In this document: piece by piece, positions 19,123 to 27,210 of the stretch
How positions within the stretch are numbered: position 1 is the stretch's first letter
Layout of the letters: each line of letters begins with the position of its first letter
Assembly: GCA_019247775.1 (NCBI GenBank)
Contig: JAFBAN010000193.1
Location: forward strand, 1 to 37,274
Direction: 5' to 3'
Source of the DNA: Chitinophagaceae bacterium
GTDB lineage: Bacteria; Bacteroidota; Bacteroidia; Chitinophagales; Chitinophagaceae
Length of the DNA stretch: 37,274 bases
Made by a program: the position numbers and the translations under genes
Notes under the pieces: generated by a model
Told to the model about the DNA's origin: nothing
What the model saw: the letters and a program-made list of their open reading frames with translations, nothing else
Database searches by the model: none

Positions 19123-20046
19123 ATGGTACAGACAATGGACATACTGAAGCTGGCTCAGCGCGGGGGGATCGAACCCAGCATGGACCTGCTGCACGAAAAA
19201 GAGCAGCATATTCCGGGCTCCATCCAGTATAATATCCGCCGCTACTATGCCCAGCACCCCTGGGTGGCGGAGGATACCGGTATGCTGGTCTACCATTACG
19301 ATACCAAAACACCCTCGCAGAACTACCTGGAGCTGCGTTACTGCATCACGGGCAACCGGTATTGCGAAGAGCGCAGTTGTGCGCATTGCAACCAGCTGCC
19401 CACCGAAAACTGCAGCGGCAAGCACCAGACGGTGGATGTGTTCACTTTCCATTTCACGTCTACTTTCCTGCACCAGTTCGTGCACAATGTAAAACTCAGC
19501 AACCGCAAGGACGAAGTGCTTGCGTTCAAACATCCGCATGCTTTCACCAAGACCTTCCCGCTCTGTACCCGCAAGCGGAATGTGCTCGATGCATTGCTCA
19601 ACCACAGTTATTCCGGCGCGCTTGAAAATATTTTCGTAAACGCCAAAATGCATGAGCTGCTGCTGTACAGCCTCGAATGCCTGATCGACGAAAAAGAAGA
19701 AGGCTTCAGCTGCAAATTTCTGGCAGACGAAAGCGGCCGTGAGCGCATTTACCAGGCCAGGGAGATCCTGCTCCAGCATATCGGCGACCCGATCACGATC
19801 AAGGAACTGAGCCGCAAAGTGGCCATGAACGAATGCTATCTTAAGAAAGGATTTAAAGAAGTATTCGGCACCACCATATTCGACTTCTACCAGCAGCAGC
19901 GCATGGAGCATGCGAAGTACCTGCTGTATGAAAAATCGTTAAGCGTAACGGATGTATCCGCGCTGCTGGGCTATTCTTCCATCTCGCATTTTTCTGCGGC
20001 TTTTAAAAAGCATACGGGCCTGAAGCCTTGTGAACTGCTTAAATAA
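19123..20046 (+). CDS. AraC-family transcriptional regulator with cysteine cluster
   Basis: A 307-residue DNA-binding regulator. The C-terminal 85 residues form the two helix-turn-helix motifs of the AraC family (ITIKELSRKVAMNECYLKKG near 225-244, then VTDVSALLGYSSISHFSAAF). The N-terminal domain is not a standard arabinose cupin that I can assign. It contains LELRYCITGNRYC and the cluster C74, C81, C86, C89, C97, which could bind a metal or sense redox state (inference). A start four codons later (19135) is possible, but the -7 box fits 19123. The target genes are unknown. It is divergent from gyrB, and its TAA overlaps the first bases of a family A repeat. Confidence 0.9.
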   Translation: MVQTMDILKLAQRGGIEPSMDLLHEKEQHIPGSIQYNIRRYYAQHPWVAEDTGMLVYHYDTKTPSQNYLELRYCITGNRYCEERSCAHCNQLPTENCSGKHQTVDVFTFHFTSTFLHQFVHNVKLSNRKDEVLAFKHPHAFTKTFPLCTRKRNVLDALLNHSYSGALENIFVNAKMHELLLYSLECLIDEKEEGFSCKFLADESGRERIYQAREILLQHIGDPITIKELSRKVAMNECYLKKGFKEVFGTTIFDFYQQQRMEHAKYLLYEKSLSVTDVSALLGYSSISHFSAAFKKHTGLKPCELLK

Positions 20047-20138
20047 GTCTGGAGTTAGAAGTGTGGAGTCTGGAGTACGGGCCCAGGTTGTTTTTTTCTA
20101 CTCCAGACTCCAAACTCCAAACTTCAGACTCCAAACTT
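20045..20138. repeat. Heptad inverted repeat, family A (GTCTGGA/GTTAGGA)
   Basis: Left arm 20045-20077 has four heptads (GTCTGGA, GTTAGAA, GTGTGGA, GTCTGGA); right arm 20099-20138 has five complementary-type heptads (CTCCAGA, CTCCAAA). The arms differ by one whole heptad. The left arm overlaps the regulator's TAA; the right arm ends four bases before a -7-like box. Confidence 0.9.
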
Positions 20139-20142
20139 CCCC

Positions 20143-20150
20143 TACCTTAG
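20143..20150 (+). promoter_or_regulatory. Probable -7 box of the amidohydrolase gene
   Basis: TACCTTAG, one base off TAnnTTTG, 17 bases before the ATG at 20168. The same placement (repeat arm, 4-5 bases, TAYCTTAG, ATG) recurs at 21869-21876. Confidence 0.5.
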
Positions 20151-20167
20151 TAAGTCAAACTGCTTCT

Positions 20168-21790
20168 ATGAGAATTGTTTCACTAATGGTGCTTGTATGC
20201 ATTTTTACCTCCTGTTCAGCCGATAAAGTAGATAAGATCGTTCACCATGCCGTAATCTATACTGTTGATGCCGCATTCAGCAAGGCTGAAGCAATGGCTG
20301 TGAAGGATGGAAAGATCGTGGCTACCGGTAGTAATGACGAGATCCTGAAAAAATACCAGGCCACAGAAAGCATCGATGCAAAAGGCGCCGCTGTGTATCC
20401 TGGCTTTATCGATGCCCATGCCCATTTTGTAGGATATGGACGCTCTTTATTTCAGGTAGATCTGTTTGGTACTAATACATGGGAGGAGACCGTTGCGCGC
20501 ATCAAGGATTTCGCGGCCAAACATCCTGATCTGGCCTGGATCCAGGGCCGGGGCTGGGACCAGAACCGCTGGCCCGGCAAAGCTTTTCCGACGAATGAAT
20601 TGTTGAACCAGGCTTTCCCCGACAAACCAGTGGTGATCACACGCGTGGATGGGCATGCATCGATCGCCAACCAAAAAGCGATGGACCTGGCGGGCATCAA
20701 GGCAGGACAGGCCGTAGTGGGTGGATCGATCGAGACCAAAGAAGGAAAAGCAACCGGCGTGCTGATCGATAATGCGGACAATAAAGTGTATGACCAGATC
20801 CCCGATCCTACCAAAGAAACCTATATCCAGTGGTTGCAGGCGGCGCAGCAGAATTGTTTTGCGCAGGGCCTTACCACCGTTACGGATTGCGGACTCGGCT
20901 GGAGAGATGTGGAAGCAATAGAAGCCCTGCAGAAAAGCGGTAAGCTCGATATGCGCATGTACGTGATGTTGAGCGATAACGATGAGAATCTCAATAAGTA
21001 TCTCAAATCAGGTCCGTACAAAACGGATAAATTGTATGTAAAAGGTTTTAAAGTATATGCTGATGGAGCCTTGGGAAGCCGCGGCGCCTGTTTGCTGCAG
21101 CCTTACAGCGATAAGCCGGGCTGGCAGGGATTTTTGCTGCGCAATAAATCGCATTATGACTCACTGGCGAAGGTTTTATCGACCACCGGTTTCCAGATGT
21201 GTACCCATGCCATCGGCGACAGCGCCAATCGTGAAATGCTGAATGTCTATAACAAATATCTGCATGGTAAAAACGATAAACGCTGGCGCATCGAACATGC
21301 TCAGATCGTGAGCCAGAATGATTTCAACCTCTTCGGCGCGGCCAGTATCGTGCCCTCGGTGCAGCCCACCCATGCTACCAGCGATATGTACTGGGCGGAA
21401 GAGCGATTGGGTAAAGAACGACTGAAAGGCGGCTATGCATACAAACAGTTGCTGCAGCAGAACGGCTGGATACCGTTGGGTACCGATTTTCCGGTGGAAG
21501 ATATTTCCCCTTTCAAAACTTTCCTGGCCGCGGTTGTGCGCAAGGACGCAAAGGGTTTTCCGGCTAACGGATTCCAGATGGAGAATGCACTGAGCAGGGA
21601 AGAGACCATCCGCGGCATGACCATCTGGGCCGCCAAAGCGGGTTTTCTTGAATCGGAAGTTGGCAGTCTCGAAGCGGGCAAGAAAGCAGATTTCATTATC
21701 CTGGATCAGGATCTGATGAAAGTGCCCGAAACTGATATTCTAAATGTGAAAGTTACGGCGACGTATGTGGGCGGGAAGAAAGTGAGATAG
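20168..21790 (+). CDS. Amidohydrolase-family (YtcJ-like) lipoprotein
   Basis: A 540-residue metal-dependent hydrolase of the Amidohydro_3 group. The chosen start at 20168 gives a lipoprotein signal with FTSC at 13-16 (C16); an upstream in-frame ATG at 20030 lies in the araC 3' end and would read through the repeat. The metal site shows FIDAHAH with H84 and H86, then CTHAIGDSANREM, WRIEHAQIVS and a late LGTDFPVED. YtcJ-like proteins hydrolyse amide or related C-N bonds; the substrate here is unknown. Anchoring outside the cytoplasm suggests processing of an external compound. The gene is bracketed by two family A repeats, one on each side. Confidence 0.9.
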   Translation: MRIVSLMVLVCIFTSCSADKVDKIVHHAVIYTVDAAFSKAEAMAVKDGKIVATGSNDEILKKYQATESIDAKGAAVYPGFIDAHAHFVGYGRSLFQVDLFGTNTWEETVARIKDFAAKHPDLAWIQGRGWDQNRWPGKAFPTNELLNQAFPDKPVVITRVDGHASIANQKAMDLAGIKAGQAVVGGSIETKEGKATGVLIDNADNKVYDQIPDPTKETYIQWLQAAQQNCFAQGLTTVTDCGLGWRDVEAIEALQKSGKLDMRMYVMLSDNDENLNKYLKSGPYKTDKLYVKGFKVYADGALGSRGACLLQPYSDKPGWQGFLLRNKSHYDSLAKVLSTTGFQMCTHAIGDSANREMLNVYNKYLHGKNDKRWRIEHAQIVSQNDFNLFGAASIVPSVQPTHATSDMYWAEERLGKERLKGGYAYKQLLQQNGWIPLGTDFPVEDISPFKTFLAAVVRKDAKGFPANGFQMENALSREETIRGMTIWAAKAGFLESEVGSLEAGKKADFIILDQDLMKVPETDILNVKVTATYVGGKKVR

Positions 21791-21794
21791 AGGT

Positions 21795-21863
21795 AAGTCT
21801 GGAGTTAGGAGTTAGGAGTCTGGAGTAAAGGCCCAAAGACTCCAGACTCCTAACTCCAGACTT
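21795..21863. repeat. Heptad inverted repeat, family A
   Basis: Left arm 21795-21827 with four heptads (GTCTGGA, GTTAGGA twice, GTCTGGA); right arm 21839-21863 with three. It starts four bases after the amidohydrolase stop and ends five bases before a -7-like box. Confidence 0.9.
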
Positions 21864-21868
21864 TTCTC

Positions 21869-21876
21869 TATCTTAG
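21869..21876 (+). promoter_or_regulatory. Probable -7 box of the PSCyt/DUF1553 operon
   Basis: TATCTTAG, one base off TAnnTTTG, 15 bases before the ATG at 21892, directly after the right arm of a family A repeat. Confidence 0.5.
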
Positions 21877-21891
21877 AAGACATCTTCTGCC

Positions 21892-24648
21892 ATGAATTTC
21901 CTGCCGCGTAAGAAAATGCTCCTGATCGTGCTTGTACTTGTTGCGGGCGCTGTTGCGGCTTTGTCTTTTACGGGCTCTTCGAAGGTTGACTTCAATACCG
22001 AGGTCAAGCCCATTTTCAATAAAAAATGCATCAGCTGTCATGGCGGCGTGAAGCGGCAGAGCGGGTTCAGTTTATTGTTCCGCAGTGATGCGCTGGCGGT
22101 GAACAAATCGGGCAAGCCTGCGATCATTCCCGGCGATCCCGCCAACAGCGAAATGATCCGCCGGCTGAACCTCAGCGATCCGGAAGAACGGATGCCTTAC
22201 CGCCATGAGCCGCTCAGTTCAAAAGAGATTTCCACTCTAAAACAATGGATCAAAGAGGGGGCCGTCTGGGGCGATCATTGGGCTTATACGCCGGTGGAAA
22301 AAACGCCATTGCCCAATGTCGACAACTGGATCTTCGGTGTAAAGGGCGGAAAGGATTGGGTGAAGAACGATATCGATGCCTTCACTTACCAGAAAATGAA
22401 ACAGGAAGGACTTACTCCTACTGCGGAGGCGGATAAAGCCATTCTGCTCAGGAGACTGAGTTTCGATATTACCGGCATCCCCGCTTCACCCGAACTTGCT
22501 AAAAAATTTCTCGCCGACACGCGTGCAGACGCTTATGAAAAACTGGTGGACGAATTATTGCAATCCCCGCATTTTGGCGAGCGCTGGGCTGCAATGTGGA
22601 TGGACCTGGCGCGCTACGCTGATACCAAGGGCTATGAGCGCGACGATTGGCGGTCTATCTGGCGGTACCGCGACTGGTTGATCCATGCCTTCAATGAAAA
22701 CAAGCCTTATGATCAATTCCTTATAGAACAACTTGCAGGCGACCTGCTGCCCAATGCAACCGATGAGCAACTACTGGCCACCGCTTTCCACCGCAACAGT
22801 ATGACGAACGATGAGGGCGGCACCGACAACGAAGAGTTCAGAACAGCTGCAGTGATCGATCGCGTCAATACCACCTGGGAAGCGCTGATGGGAACTACCT
22901 TCGGTTGTGTGCAGTGCCATAGTCATCCGTACGATCCGTTCCGGCACGAGGAGTATTACAAGTTCATGGCGTTTTTCAACAACACCCGCGATGAAGACAC
23001 TTATAATGATTATCCCCTGCTGCGCGAATACCATAAAGAGGACAGCATCAAATACCTGAAGCTGAAACAATGGCTGCACGAGAACGGTCGCGACCGCGAA
23101 AAAGAGCTGACCGGTTTTGTAAAAACACAGGAGCCTTCGATCAATTCCATCGCAGCAGATCAACTGGTGAACAGTGCGCTTTCGGATACCAAATGGCTGG
23201 TGTTGCGGAACAACGCTGTAGCGCGGATGCCGAATATCGGTTTGACAGGGAGATCGCAGGTGATCTACCGCTATATCGCCTGGAAACCCGGCGGCAAATG
23301 GACGATCCATCTCGATAAACCGGATGGCCCTGTGCTGCAAACCATCCAGGTGGCGGAATCGAAAGGCAGCTGGAAACTCGCTTCCTTCGATATCCCTGCT
23401 ACCAGCGGCGCGCATGACCTGTTCTTTACTTACATCAATCCAAATTTAAAATCGCAGGAAGAAACCGGCATGCAGTTCGACTGGTTCTTTCTCACCAATC
23501 CATTCCCCGGTAAAGGCAGGCCGGGCTATGACAGCGCGCAGAAATATTTTTATGACCTGCTGTATTCATCTAAAGTAACGATCACGCCGATCATGACGGA
23601 TAACCCGCCTGATATGTTCAGGCCAACACATGTATTTGAACGCGGCAACTGGCTGGTGAAAGGACGGCAGGTGGAAGCCGATGTGCCGAGATCGCTCGGC
23701 GCATTGCCTGCCGGCGCTCCGAGGAACAGGCTTGGATTGGCAAGATGGCTGACCGATAAAAAAAATCCCCTCACGGCACGTACCATTGTGAACCGGATCT
23801 GGGAACAGTTCTTCGGTCAGGGTATTGCAGAAACTTTGGAAGACCTGGGCACGCAGGGCATTCCGCCCACGCATCGGGAATTGCTGGATCATTTGTCGTG
23901 GCAGCTGATGTACGAATTCAACTGGGACCTGAAAAAATTGATGAAGGAAATGGTGATGTCGGCTACGTATCGCCAGGATTCAAAACTGGATCGCAGTGCA
24001 ACCGAAAAAGATCCTTTCAATAAGTGGTATGCCCGGGGTCCGAGGGTGCGGCTTTCTGCCGAGCAGATCCGCGACCAGGCGCTTGCAGTGAGCGGGTTGC
24101 TGTGTGAAAAGATGTATGGTCCCGGTGTGTATCCCTATCAGCCCGAAGGCATCTGGAGTTCGCCCTGGAACGGCGCGTACTGGAAAAAAAGCGATAGCTG
24201 CGATCAATACCGGCGTGCATTGTACACTTACTGGAAACGGTCGGCGCCCTATCCATCGATGATCACATTTGATGGTACGGCGCGAGAGGTGTGTTCTGCG
24301 AGACGTATCCGCACCAATACGCCGCTGCAATCACTGACCACACTGAATGATTCAGCATATATCGAAACCGCACAACATTTTGCTTACCGGATGCAGGCAG
24401 AGGCCAAAGACATTCGCCAGCAGATCAGCAAAGGATATGAACTGGCGATGTACAGACCCATCACGCCGCAGAAACTGGCGGTGTTTGAGGCGCTGTATCG
24501 AAATGCATTACAAAAATACCAGGCTGATAAAACGAAAATGCAACTGATGGCTGGTTGCAACAGAGGAGTTCAGGATGCGCCCACAGCTGCACTGGCCGTT
24601 GTGGCCGGTGCGATGATGAATACGGATGAATTCATCACAAAAAATTAG
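21892..24648 (+). CDS. PSCyt1-DUF1549-DUF1553 haem protein with CBM6-like insert
   Basis: A 918-residue exported protein anchored or cleaved at an N-terminal hydrophobic segment (about 8-27). Domains: planctomycete-type cytochrome PSCyt1 at about 34-95 with CISCH (C46, C49, H50); DUF1549 (PSCyt2) at about 160-370 with a second haem motif CVQCH (C339, C342, H343); a middle section at about 445-535 with WTIHLDKPDG, SGAHDLFFTY and MQFDWFFLTNP, which resembles a CBM6-type carbohydrate-binding beta-sandwich; and DUF1553 (PSD1) from about 596 to 900. Such proteins are widespread in Planctomycetes, Verrucomicrobia and Bacteroidota, and their reaction is not established to my knowledge. The DUF1501 gene follows after 6 bases. 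A redox role on glycans is inference from the haem sites and the CBM-like part. Confidence 0.9.
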   Translation: MNFLPRKKMLLIVLVLVAGAVAALSFTGSSKVDFNTEVKPIFNKKCISCHGGVKRQSGFSLLFRSDALAVNKSGKPAIIPGDPANSEMIRRLNLSDPEERMPYRHEPLSSKEISTLKQWIKEGAVWGDHWAYTPVEKTPLPNVDNWIFGVKGGKDWVKNDIDAFTYQKMKQEGLTPTAEADKAILLRRLSFDITGIPASPELAKKFLADTRADAYEKLVDELLQSPHFGERWAAMWMDLARYADTKGYERDDWRSIWRYRDWLIHAFNENKPYDQFLIEQLAGDLLPNATDEQLLATAFHRNSMTNDEGGTDNEEFRTAAVIDRVNTTWEALMGTTFGCVQCHSHPYDPFRHEEYYKFMAFFNNTRDEDTYNDYPLLREYHKEDSIKYLKLKQWLHENGRDREKELTGFVKTQEPSINSIAADQLVNSALSDTKWLVLRNNAVARMPNIGLTGRSQVIYRYIAWKPGGKWTIHLDKPDGPVLQTIQVAESKGSWKLASFDIPATSGAHDLFFTYINPNLKSQEETGMQFDWFFLTNPFPGKGRPGYDSAQKYFYDLLYSSKVTITPIMTDNPPDMFRPTHVFERGNWLVKGRQVEADVPRSLGALPAGAPRNRLGLARWLTDKKNPLTARTIVNRIWEQFFGQGIAETLEDLGTQGIPPTHRELLDHLSWQLMYEFNWDLKKLMKEMVMSATYRQDSKLDRSATEKDPFNKWYARGPRVRLSAEQIRDQALAVSGLLCEKMYGPGVYPYQPEGIWSSPWNGAYWKKSDSCDQYRRALYTYWKRSAPYPSMITFDGTAREVCSARRIRTNTPLQSLTTLNDSAYIETAQHFAYRMQAEAKDIRQQISKGYELAMYRPITPQKLAVFEALYRNALQKYQADKTKMQLMAGCNRGVQDAPTAALAVVAGAMMNTDEFITKN

Positions 24649-24654
24649 AAGTAG

Positions 24655-26157
24655 ATGAGCAGAGATGATCGTAAAATAATCCGCGAAGCAACACACCGCA
24701 GCCTCGAGCAGGTTACGCGCCGGCTTTTCTTTAAGGACTGCTTTCTCGGTATGGGCGGTATGGCACTGGGCTCATTGCTTGGCGGTTGCAACTGGCTGGG
24801 TGCAAAAGATGGAACAACAGATATATTCAACAGCGCCAATCCGCTGCTTGCCCGCGCGCCGCATTTTCCTGCCAAAGCAAAATCGGTGATCTACCTGCAT
24901 ATGGCGGGCGCTCCCTCTCAGCTCGAACTATTCGATTACAAACCCGACCTGATGAAGCTGGACGGACAGGATTGTCCGCAATCCCTGCTACAGGGAAAAA
25001 AATTCGCATTTATCCGCGGCGTACCGAAGATGATGGGACCGCAGGCTGTGTTCAAGCAACGTGGCCAGAGCGGGGCATGGGTATCGGATCATCTTCCGCA
25101 TTTTGCAACGGTGGCTGACGAAGTGAGCTTTTTGAAAGCGGTGCAGACAGACCAGTTCAATCATGGGCCTGCGCAACTGCTGATGCATACAGGTACCCCG
25201 CGACTGGGCCGGCCGAGTATGGGCTCCTGGGTTACTTATGGCCTGGGAACGGAAAACAATAACCTGCCCGGTTTTGTGGTGCTGACTTCTGGAGGAAAAT
25301 TTCCTGATGCGGGCAAAAGCGTATGGGGGAGCGGTTTTCTTCCTTCGGTATATCAGGGTGTGCAGTGCCGGAGCGAGGGCGATCCGGTATTATTTCTGAA
25401 AGATCCTGCAGGAATGGACCGCGATCTGCGTAAAGCTTCTATCGACGCGATCAATGAAGCGAATAAATTGAGTTACGAAGAATTCAAAGATCCTGAGATC
25501 CTGTCACGGATCTCGCAATATGAAATGGCTTACCGGATGCAGATCTCGGTGCCCGATGTGATGAACATCAACGATGAGCCGGACTATATTCACCAGATGT
25601 ACGGCACCCAGCCGAACAAAGCCTGTTTCGCAAACAATGTGCTGCTTGCCCGCAAACTGGTGGAGAAAGGCGTCCGCTTCGTGCAGTTGTTCGATTGGGG
25701 CTGGGATAGCCATGGTACCGATGAAAACCTGGCGATCGATTATGGTTTCATCAATAAATGCCGCAGCATGGACAAACCCGTAACGGCACTGCTGCTCGAC
25801 CTGAAACAGCGGGGCCTGCTGGGTGAGACCTTGGTTGTCTGGGGCGGCGAATTCGGTCGCACGCCTATGCAGGAGAACCGGGATGGAAAGAAAAATCCAT
25901 TCAAAGGAAGGGATCACCATACCGAAGCATTCACCATCTGGATGGCGGGCGGCGGTATCAAGCAAGGAACGAGTTATGGAGAAACCGATGAGATCGGTTA
26001 TGCGGCGATCAATGGAAAGACCACCGCCTTCGATATACAGGCAACAATATTGAACCAGCTCGGCTTCGATCATGAGAAATTGATCTACCCGTTCCAGGGC
26101 CGGCCTTTCAGGCTGACCGATGTGCATGGGAGGGTGATACGTGAGATCGTCAGCTGA
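24655..26157 (+). CDS. Tat-exported DUF1501 protein
   Basis: A 500-residue DUF1501 protein, related by fold to the alkaline phosphatase/sulfatase superfamily. Residues 20-50 hold a Tat signal: TRRLFFKDC, then a glycine-rich hydrophobic stretch ending in a GGC. A cytoplasm-folded, cofactor-containing protein is therefore likely exported. Family motifs: IYLHMAGAPSQLELFDYKPD near 79-98, LVVWGGEFGRTPMQENRDG and GRDHHTEAF in the C-terminal part. It follows the DUF1549/DUF1553 gene by 6 bases; this pair is a recurrent neighbour pair in several phyla, so the two probably work together. Catalytic activity is unknown. A family E hairpin separates it from the next gene. Confidence 0.9.
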   Translation: MSRDDRKIIREATHRSLEQVTRRLFFKDCFLGMGGMALGSLLGGCNWLGAKDGTTDIFNSANPLLARAPHFPAKAKSVIYLHMAGAPSQLELFDYKPDLMKLDGQDCPQSLLQGKKFAFIRGVPKMMGPQAVFKQRGQSGAWVSDHLPHFATVADEVSFLKAVQTDQFNHGPAQLLMHTGTPRLGRPSMGSWVTYGLGTENNNLPGFVVLTSGGKFPDAGKSVWGSGFLPSVYQGVQCRSEGDPVLFLKDPAGMDRDLRKASIDAINEANKLSYEEFKDPEILSRISQYEMAYRMQISVPDVMNINDEPDYIHQMYGTQPNKACFANNVLLARKLVEKGVRFVQLFDWGWDSHGTDENLAIDYGFINKCRSMDKPVTALLLDLKQRGLLGETLVVWGGEFGRTPMQENRDGKKNPFKGRDHHTEAFTIWMAGGGIKQGTSYGETDEIGYAAINGKTTAFDIQATILNQLGFDHEKLIYPFQGRPFRLTDVHGRVIREIVS

Positions 26158-26252
26158 ACTCCGCGTTAGCTCTGCATCTCATGTTCTCTGCGGTAAAATA
26201 TCAGCGAACAGTTAACCGCAGAGAACATGAGTTAATAGAGCTTTCGCAGAGT
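26158..26252. repeat. Inverted repeat, family E (CTCTGCGG type)
   Basis: It starts at the base after the DUF1501 stop. Positions 26178-26194 pair perfectly with 26215-26231 (17 of 17); outer parts are degenerate. The core ATGTTCTCTGCGG is shared with 5386-5475. It lies inside a run of co-directional genes and may lower expression of the downstream pair. Confidence 0.88.
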
Positions 26253-26274
26253 TTTTTAAATCATACTAACTGCT

Positions 26275-27210
26275 ATGACTGTAAACAGAAGAAAATTTCT
26301 ATCCCTGTCTGCCGGACTCGGCGGGCTGGCGTTGACGCCGTTTGAATCATTATTTGCAGAGAAGCCTGCATTCAGGATACCCGAGCAGTTCTCGCTGCAG
26401 GTGATGGGGACCAACTGGGGATTCAACGGCAGTGTTGATGCGTTTTGCGCCAAAGCCAAACAATCAGGCTATGATGGCATCGAGATCTGGTGGCCCGGCG
26501 ATGTAAGATCACAACAGGAGCTTTTCGACGCGCTGAAAAAGCATGCATTACAGGTTGGATTTCTCGTGGGTGGATCTGACAAGGATCCCGCGACGCATTT
26601 TCAGCAATTCAAACAAATGCTCGACGGTGCGGCTTATCAAAAAGTGCAGCGCCCGCTGTATATCAATTGCCATTCGGGACGGGATTATTTTTCGGCAGCC
26701 GATAGTGGCCGTTTTATCGAATACACCAGCAAACTGTCACGCGAAACTGGTCTTACGATCTGTCATGAATCGCACCGCAGCCGGATCATGTTTGCGGCGC
26801 ATGTTGCGGCACAGTATATCCGTCAATACCCGGATCTACGGTTAACGCTCGATATCTCTCATTGGTGCAATGTGCATGAATCCCTGCTGCATGACCAGGA
26901 AGAAACCGTTCAGCTTGCCATCAGCCGGGTGGATCATGTGCATGCGCGCATCGGGCACCCGGAAGGTCCGCAGGTGAATGATCCCCGCGCACCGGAATGG
27001 GAAGCTACTGTTAAACGTCACCTCGAATGGTGGGATGCGGTGGTGCAGCAGAAAATAAAAAATGGTTCCAACCGGTTAACGGTGCTCACTGAATTCGGCC
27101 CGCCGGATTATATGCCTACGCTGCCATACACCAGGCAGCCGATGTCTGACCAGTGGGGCATCAACGAATACATGATGCAGCTACTCCGTAAACGTTATCT
27201 CCGCGCATGA
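26275..27210 (+). CDS. Tat-exported sugar phosphate isomerase/epimerase-like TIM barrel
   Basis: A 311-residue AP-endonuclease-2-type TIM barrel. Residues 1-28 form a Tat signal (NRRKFLSLSAG ... SLFA), so it acts in the periplasm, where sugar phosphates are unlikely substrates. Predicted metal ligands are E165 (CHESHRS), D193 (LTLDISHW), H221/H223 (DHVHARIGHPEG) and E273 (VLTEFGPP), an intact set for the family. Isomerase or epimerase of a free or keto sugar is the best guess. ATGA overlap with the next gene suggests coupled translation. Context with haem and DUF1501 proteins suggests one extracytoplasmic pathway, perhaps oxidative carbohydrate processing; this is inference. Confidence 0.87.
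   Translation: MTVNRRKFLSLSAGLGGLALTPFESLFAEKPAFRIPEQFSLQVMGTNWGFNGSVDAFCAKAKQSGYDGIEIWWPGDVRSQQELFDALKKHALQVGFLVGGSDKDPATHFQQFKQMLDGAAYQKVQRPLYINCHSGRDYFSAADSGRFIEYTSKLSRETGLTICHESHRSRIMFAAHVAAQYIRQYPDLRLTLDISHWCNVHESLLHDQEETVQLAISRVDHVHARIGHPEGPQVNDPRAPEWEATVKRHLEWWDAVVQQKIKNGSNRLTVLTEFGPPDYMPTLPYTRQPMSDQWGINEYMMQLLRKRYLRA

Noticed and set aside
18946..19911. A 321-codon minus-strand frame opposite the AraC regulator
   Set aside because: It overlaps a clear AraC-family gene with a matching promoter, crosses the family G repeat, and shows no family motif.
20045..21863. Insertion sequence or MITE with family A repeats as terminal inverted repeats
   Set aside because: Each family A locus is itself a complete hairpin, no transposase is enclosed, and no target-site duplication is visible; a cassette reading is kept only as a hypothesis.
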